DNA of 64,000 nt, taken from contig OZ022509.1 of NCBI GenBank assembly GCA_963989385.1, forward strand, positions 78,266,667 through 78,330,666, given 5' to 3'. The position numbers and the translations under genes are program-made. How positions within the stretch are numbered: the first letter of the stretch is position 1; each line of letters opens with the position of its first letter. Of this stretch, positions 57,694 through 64,000 are shown piece after piece. A model generated the notes under the pieces. That model ran no database searches. It saw only the letters and a program-made list of their open reading frames with translations, and was not told where the DNA came from. Origin of the DNA: Ctena decussata (Eukaryota; Mollusca; Bivalvia; Lucinida; Lucinidae).

Positions 57694-58764
57694 TGAAGAG
57701 GAGAGTTTTCTAACAACTTAGATTATATAAATTTCCTGGAATTTCGTCACATCTTTTTATTCATATATATGTTTTTTCTTCTTCTGCTCCTGTACAGTGC
57801 AGGGCTTCTCAGCGTAACGCACTGGGGTTTTTGGTCTGTGAAAGCGGAAGGATTTTGACACAAAGAATCCGAACCCTTTCAAAATCGTTGTCATTCAAAC
57901 ATCACTTGAATCTCATGTATAATAACGGTCGTAGGTGCAAAACTACCAATTCAGGGATCGCAGGTTCGGTCTTCCGCTTCTCCGGTCCTTTGGAGGGACT
58001 TTCAACTGAGGTCCCGTTCTGTCCGTATGAGCTTTATGTTGGTAGTGTTGTTAAGGTATGCTTTATGTTGGTAGGATTCGGTTACTAAGTTTACTTCTTC
58101 TGTCAGGGCTAGGGACTAGCTTCCCTGATCAAAAGGTCTTAAAGTCCGAGTAAATGATTGTCTTTGGACCCATCACCAATAAACTTCAGTTGTAACAGAC
58201 GGGCGGAAAATACAGAAGAAGAAAGTTCGGTATTTTGACGCCTGGTTTCCGGAACGGAAAAGTCGGTGATTTGCTGTCCTCGGTGCCCAAAGACAGCCAA
58301 CAACGACTGAAATCAGATGAAAACTCCAAAGAAATTGTCATGTATTTTTATTTCTGACCGAAATGGTGTGTAAAGATTTCAGGCTTCATGTGAAGGCTTA
58401 CCGATATTCTTTACATATTCTCTGTCTTCTTCCTTTTGTTGAAATCTGCACGATTCTGAACCGTAGTGTTATTATTTCGATTGGACCTATTGTTCGGATT
58501 TCGCAAACTCGTGCATTATTAAGGGAACTCTCGTTAGTTACAAGTATTAGCTTTTTCAAAACTAGGAATGCAGCAATTACCCTGGCTGAAGAATAGAAAA
58601 GAAAGTCTAGCCCACCACTATTTGATTTATTTCCCTATAGATGATGCATAGACTAGCATGTCCCTTTAAGTTTCATACCCCGGGGGCAGGGTGCAGCCAG
58701 ACCTCAGAGCTTGTTGAGGCAAACATTTTCAATATTGAGATTTATAGCTGAATACATACACCTC
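57371..58764. other. No gene; (GA)n microsatellite
   Basis: (GA)n at about 57,646-57,692. Several short frames, none recognisable. Confidence 0.45.
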
Positions 58765-58772
58765 TATGGAAG

Positions 58773-59944
58773 CGGGTTTATAGAATAACCGAAAAACACA
58801 GAAATACCGGAAAGCACCTGAATAACCGAAAAGCAATATCATAAATCAGCTTAACATGGGAATGATAAGGCTTTTCTTGGTTGGAAGTCGTTTGTAGTGT
58901 TATTTGTGACACTTTTGCTAGCTTGGGTTTCATACTTGAATAGCATTATAACAGAAAATGGCGCTAAAGAAGCTCAACATTTTTCCAATGCTTTTCAGTT
59001 ATATCAAAGCATATGCAGGGATACAGACTAGCGGTCGCCCACTCGCCCACTGCGAGTAAAAAAATCTGGTGGGCCCCTAAAATTAAAATGACAGTAGCCC
59101 AGCTTGCGATCATCAGCTGTCAGCGAGTGTCTGGCCTGTTTTCGCCTTAGATTGGCGTCCCCTCGTTTTGGAGTAAAATCCGCCACCTCAAAGGGCATTG
59201 CAAACTGCCGCACCGATATCTGCGTTGAATATTTGGTGTTCCGTCATACTTGTGTATTGGATTTTATTAACTATCGAAAAACAACATGGCTGCCTCCTCC
59301 GTTTGACAGCAAAAATCCTGACCATTTGTAAATTTTTCGCGCATAATATGGCGATACATCGCTGGTGTTTCACACCCGTTAGCTAAAAGAAAGCAAAACC
59401 CAGAAGAAAGGAGGATTTACTACAAAGCCTACGGAAACAGTGCAAATCTCGTGCAGATTCTGAATAAAAAAATTCTCATGTTTCTGACGTTTTAAATGTG
59501 GGCCCCTAAATTTCTGGCTGGGCGACTAATTTTCAGTTTTTAGGGGCCCAGCTTGCTCCTATGAAAAATTAGTTTGTCTGTAATCCTGATTTGAACTGCC
59601 TTAACAAACCAAATTAGTAAATAAAACAACATATGATTATGTATAGTCAAATACAGTTTATCATAAACTGAACAGATTATCAATATGAGACTCAAAATTT
59701 AATGGTAAACAAGACTTGTGCGAGTGCTTTCGGTTATATGTTTATGCACTATTTTGTGGAATATCGTTGTCAGTTTTGAAACCAAGACAACTGAAGTTTA
59801 GAAAACTACTCTTTCAATGCTTCTCCCACCCATGAAACTAATATTACAATGATCATTCATGCAAAAAACTGATTTTCTAAATTGCTTTTTGGTTATTGCA
59901 GTGCTTTCCGGTATTTCTGTGCTTTTCGGTTATTCTATGTACCG
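58773..59944. mobile_element. hAT-like element, 1172 bp, with 8-bp target duplication
   Basis: Termini share ATAGAATAACCGAAAA and ACAGAAATACCGGAAAGCAC in inverted orientation over about 70 bp. TATGGAAG flanks both sides (58,765-58,772 and 59,945-59,952). The inverted repeats are built of a repeated AATAACCGAAAAGCA-type word. The interior holds a second, nested element. Confidence 0.75.
59016..59588. mobile_element. Nested inverted-repeat element
   Basis: CAGGGATACAGACTAG at the left against CAGGATTACAGACAAACT (reverse complement) at the right. Subterminal GGGCCCCTAAA and CGCCCA words occur on both sides. No clear target duplication. Confidence 0.65.
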
Positions 59945-59952
59945 TATGGAAG

Positions 59953-60689
59953 ATCCCTCTAATATGGAAACATCTGCCTCCTTCATGTATGTAGGGATTG
60001 GAGCTAGAACAATACTTGTTCTGATTTTCATTTTCCCAGTTGAAAAAAGTCTTTTCTGAAAGAGTTGCCATCCACGCCCCTCCCACGGCTAGTGAATCAT
60101 GCATTAACCACAAAGGACAGCGGGAGCTGGGGGTGGGGAGGAGCGGGGGAATAAATATCATTGTGCTAAAGTTGTCTCCTTTGTAAAATAGCCGACAAAA
60201 CATAGTGGTATAGCCAAACACGTTTAGATGTTAGGGTATAGTTCCATGTTCTTCAACCATTTTTACAAAGGGGAAAAAAACTTTTGTGGCTTTCTCTTTG
60301 CTTCTCTTGATAGTGAAGTCTTTCATAAATAGAGAATGTCGGTGACCCCCTAGCAGCATTTGCCCTCGGAAAAATTATATGATTATTTTTATATCATTAT
60401 TATTATTATCATATTACATGTAATTTGTTCCATTCACACTCATAATAGTGAGTCCAATTCCCCTCAACAAAGTTAGACTAGTCTTGCGCTAAAGATTTAG
60501 CTAATTTAGCACTTTGACTATTTTTAAATCAGGAATAAAAGCATTTTTGCAAAAATATAAATCTTAATATTTTCACAGAATGTGTATTTGATCATCAAAT
60601 TTTCAAAACTGTAAAAAGTGAATTTGTGAAAAATAGTGAGTTAGGCTCGTCTTGCGCTGAGCCCTCGAAATAATCTGTAGTGCAATTAG
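59953..60689. other. AT-rich spacer
   Basis: No gene or shared repeat recognised. Confidence 0.4.
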
Positions 60690-61130
60690 GTCACAGTGAC
60701 CTACTTTCTGTTTACCAGCCAAGTTTTGCTAAAATGCAAATATCTCAAGAAATGCTGGGCAGATTTTGGTCAAATTCAATCAGAATGATCGGCAAATGGA
60801 GTTCTTTCAAATTTTTTGTGACTGGGCAATCCAAGATGGCTGTCAGCTGCTGTCACTAAAAATAGCAAAAACATGAAGATAAAGATTCTCAAGAACCTAT
60901 GAATGAACTTGAACCGACTTTGTGTCAGAATGATCCTTGCGTGAACTTATTTGAATTTTTTTTTGCAAATTGACCATGCAAAATGGCTGCCTTTTGCTGT
61001 TACTAAAAATAGAAAAAAGTATGAAACAGCCAATATCTCATGAACTACCAAATGGATTTTGACCAAATATGTCACACTGATGCTTTCATTGATTTCTTAA
61101 TGAAGGCACAAAGCAGGTGCGACATAGCGT
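60690..61130 (+). repeat. Two or three diverged tandem units, about 147 bp
   Basis: ATGGCTGTCAGCTGCTGTCA at 60,836 and ATGGCTGCCTTTTGCTGTTA at 60,983, each followed by CTAAAAATAG and an 'ATCTC(A)TGAACTA'-type block. Opens with GGTCACAGTGACC. Confidence 0.6.
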
Positions 61131-62189
61131 TCCACAGAATCCTTGTTAACTTCCAGTTAAGGTCTTCTTTTACGTATTTTAACAATGGATAGTCTGGCCA
61201 GTTTAAGTGAAATAAATAGATGGCACACCTTTATTGATGTTCCAGTGTTTTGGTATGGTGTAAAGTAGTTCTTGAGAAAACAACAAGGTCCTGTTTTGAT
61301 GGTATGTCAGGTGAGAAATATAAGAGACATGATTGTTTTGCTCATTTCAGGTGGGAATGGAACTCAAGCCATATAGCCAGTGATGTTTGAACATAATAAG
61401 AATAGTACTAGTTTTGTTTCAGAATGAGGCAACAGTCTAGGGGGTTTCCCAAAACTGGCCACCTTTAAAGTGCATTGGGATACCCCAGTCAACAATTTGG
61501 ACATGTCACCTGAAAAGATGGTGGTGGAGGTATAGTAAAAGCTCTCAGCATCAGTTCGAGTTTACAAGTTTGCTCTAAAGACTGGGACCAAAGGTGGCGA
61601 CAGATTTGGGACATGCTTCATTCTGTAAGTATCTTAACCTTAAAGAATTAACATTGAAGTCAATGGACAAAAGTAATGGTGGTACATAACCATATATAGA
61701 ACAAGAGATCCATGAGGCCCTGAATCGCTCAGCTGAGTAAAAAGGTCAAAGGTCAAACTAGGGTCATCATTTGAACAAACCTGGCAGTTTGAAACTGTCA
61801 AAATAAGAGAGACATTGCTTGAAGGTAAAAGAATGACCTTGACCTCTATTGCTTAAGAATGTTCTTGTTCTCATTTATTTGACTGTATTTATCAACTTCA
61901 GCACCAACATTTTCAACAAGTTCCAATAACTTTTATATTAAAGCATTTTCCCATATAAAACGAACAAGTAAATATATGTAGCGAATGGTGCATCTATATT
62001 TCTTTGTTGGTATAGGTATAGAAAATAAATATATTTTCTCTTCCTATACAAACAATAAAATACTGAAACACACCCTCCCTGTATATATAATTAATCATGT
62101 CAATATTTCAAGTTTTTCTCAGTATTTATATTTCGGTATTACTGTCATCAGTAAAGACCAGTGCAACAAAAACGGATATTTGCTAGACT
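61131..62189. other. No gene; AGGTCA direct repeats
   Basis: 61,744 holds AGGTCAAAGGTCA (DR1 form) and another GGGTCA shortly after. AT-rich otherwise. Confidence 0.45.
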
Positions 62190-62422
62190 TTTTAGCTCAC
62201 CTGAGCCGAAGGCTCAGAGGTGAGCTTATAGGATGGGAGTCGAGCCGTCGTCCGTGGGTGCGTGGGTGGGTGCGTCAACACTTTCAAACATAAATATCTC
62301 AGAGACCAGGGCCGATCGCAATCAAATTTTATCTGAAGCATCATTTGGGTGGGGGAAAGGCTGCATTAGGTTTTGGTGCCGATCAGCTCAGAACTCTGGT
62401 TTCCACGGCAACAGATAGCCCC
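62190..62422 (-). repeat. Terminal module of the modular array, reversed
   Basis: TTAGCTCACCTGAGCCGAAG then GCTCAGAGGTGAGCT hairpin, CGTCCGTGGGTGCGTGGGTG, and CCACGGCAACAGA. Counterpart of 34,481-34,706 in opposite orientation. Confidence 0.7.
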
Positions 62423-62809
62423 CATAGGGTTATAATGGGGAAAACGGCGTCATCACGTTTTCTCCACTGTTTTTGATTAGATCCTTATCATACTTGCAGG
62501 TAATGATGACATACACAAGAGCTTGGATGAGTTCGACATTTGGTTGGATTCGAGCACAGACTACGGAGTTAGCTGCCCTTGAGCGTTTGAAAAAAATCCC
62601 ATAGGGTTATAATGGGGAAAATGGCGTCATCACGTTTTCTCAACTGTTTTTGCTTAGATCCTTATCATACTTGCAGGTAATGATGACATACATAAGAGCT
62701 TGGATGAGTTCGAAATTTGGCCGGATTCGAGCACAGACTACTGAGTTAGCTGCCATTGAGCGTTTGAAAAAAATCCCATAGTGTTATAATGGAGAAAACA
62801 ACCTCATCA
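62423..62809 (-). repeat. 177-bp units, reversed
   Basis: CATAGGGTTATAATGG-type starts at 62,423, 62,600 and 62,777: exactly 177 apart. In reverse complement CCATTATAA-CCTATGGG and GCTCAAGGGCA match the forward 177-bp array at 33.6-34.5 kb. Confidence 0.85.
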
Positions 62810-63790
62810 CATATTTTTAGAAAAACTTTGTCATCGCTCTATTGCCTACATTTCTCAACGGATTTTGAAATAACTTCACACAAATGTAGGGCATGACAAT
62901 ATCTCGAGCAAGTTCGACTTTCAGGATGCTGCGCCCAAGGTCAAGGACACTGTGGCTATTTTTAGAAAAACTTTGTCAGCGCTCTAGCACCTACATTTCT
63001 CAATGGATTTTAAAATAACTTCACACAAATGTAGGGCATGACAATATCTCGAGCAAGTTTGACTTTCAGGGTGCTGTGCCCAAGGTCAAGGTCACTGTGG
63101 CTATTTTTAGAAAAACTTTGTCAGCGCTCTAGCACCTACATTTCTCAATGGATTTTAAAATAACTTGACACAAATGTAGGGCATGACAATATCTCGAGCT
63201 AGTTAAACTTTCAGGGTGCTGTGCTCAAGGTCAAGGTCACTGTAGCTATTTTTAGAAAAACTTTGTCATCGCCCTAGCACCTTCATTTCTCCATGGATTT
63301 TGAAATATCTTGACACAAATGTAGGGTATGACAATATCTCAAGCAAGTTCGACTTCCAGGGAGCTGCACCCAAGGTCAAGGTCACTGTGGCTATTTTTAG
63401 AAAAACTTTGTCAGCGCTCTAGCACCTACATTTCTCAATGGATTTTAAAATAAATTCACACAAATGTAGGGCATAACAATATCTTGAGCACGTTGGACTT
63501 TCAGGGTGCTGTGCCCAAGGTCAAGGTCACTGTGGCTATTTTTAGAAAAACTTTGTCATCGCCCTAGCACCTTCATTTCTCCATGGATTTTGAAATAACT
63601 TGACACTGTTGTAGGGTATGACAATATCTCAAGCAAGATTGACTTTCAGGATGCTGTGCCCAAGGTCAAGGTCACTGTGGCTATTTTTAGAAAAACTTTG
63701 TCATCGCTCTAGCACCTACATTTCTCAACGGATTCTAAAATAATTTCACACAAATGTAGGGCATGACAATATCTCGAGCAGGTTTTTCTT
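62810..63790 (-). repeat. 145-bp tandem array, reversed, exact period
   Basis: The CTATTTTTAGAAAAACTTTG anchor recurs at about 62,811, 62,956, 63,101, 63,246, 63,391, 63,536 and 63,681: every step is 145. Each unit has CAAGGTCAAGGTCACTGTGG, an AGGTCA direct repeat with no spacer. Confidence 0.95.
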
Positions 63791-64000
63791 TAAGAGTGCT
63801 GCAATCATTTTTTTGATTAGATCCTTATCATACTTGCAGGTAATGATGACATACATAAGAGCTTGGATGAGTTCGAAATTTGGCCGGATTCGAGCACAGA
63901 CTATGGAGTTAGCTGCCCTTGAGCGTTTGAAAAAAATCCCATAGTGTTATAATGGAGAAAACAACGTCATCACATTTTCATTTTTCATCGGATCCTCTTC
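63791..64000 (-). repeat. Further 177-type unit, cut by window edge
   Basis: Repeats TTGATTAGATCCTTATCATA to CCCATAGTGTTATAATGG as at 62,470-62,790. The 145-bp block therefore sits between 177-type units. Confidence 0.8.

Noticed and set aside
62810..63790. Centromeric satellite
   Set aside because: Only seven units, embedded in a capped modular mobile-type repeat and not in a long homogeneous array.

Overview
The window looks like gene-poor nuclear DNA of a marine bivalve mollusc. This is inferred from AT-rich sequence, no operon structure, dense nested mobile-element relics, and repeat styles I associate with bivalves: GTGACCTTGACCT-bearing tandem units, ends with a GAGCC-TTC-GGCTCAGGTGAGCTAA hairpin, and the GAGCCGCGACACGA inverted-repeat element. 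I recognise no complete host protein gene, rRNA or functional tRNA. The only long reading frames belong to reverse transcriptases. One 89-codon frame near 42 kb looks mildly protein-like.

0-17 kb: a short inverted-repeat element; a 5'-truncated Penelope-type reverse transcriptase (1.4-2.75 kb); a TTAA-flanked miniature element; then a cluster (4.3-11 kb) of reverse-transcriptase 3' ends mixed with repeats carrying hammerhead-ribozyme cores. At about 7.0 kb a reverse-transcriptase 3' end runs straight into a hammerhead repeat, which suggests they belong to one Penelope-like retroelement. A tRNA-derived SINE with 11-bp target duplications sits inside an older miniature element at 15 kb.

17-35 kb: a CGCG-rich inverted element; an 8.75-kb insertion (18,241-26,988) built of two consecutive 2.2-kb tandem duplications (A A' B B') whose outer ends are inverted homologues; a 568-bp element with TTGGCGG-rich inverted termini; a large foldback; and modular tandem arrays with 166-, 145- and 177-bp periods.

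36-45 kb: a 3.4-kb element with the same termini as the 568-bp one, here enclosing a near full-length Penelope-type reverse transcriptase broken by two in-frame TGA codons; a heavily decayed non-LTR reverse transcriptase; a long-armed foldback; a hAT-type miniature element with a perfect 8-bp target duplication; and a second SINE copy with a perfect 16-bp target duplication.

45-64 kb: more copies of the same families, two further foldbacks, a mariner-like element (54.2 kb), nested hAT-like elements (58.8-59.9 kb), and, running off the right edge, a reverse-oriented copy of the 177/145-bp modular array.

The most interesting items are the hammerhead-ribozyme family and its junction with reverse-transcriptase 3' ends, the reverse transcriptase enclosed by DNA-transposon-like termini, the A A' B B' insertion, and the exact 145/177-bp modular arrays carrying nuclear-receptor-like AGGTCA repeats. 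All family names come from motif recognition by eye; no database search was run.
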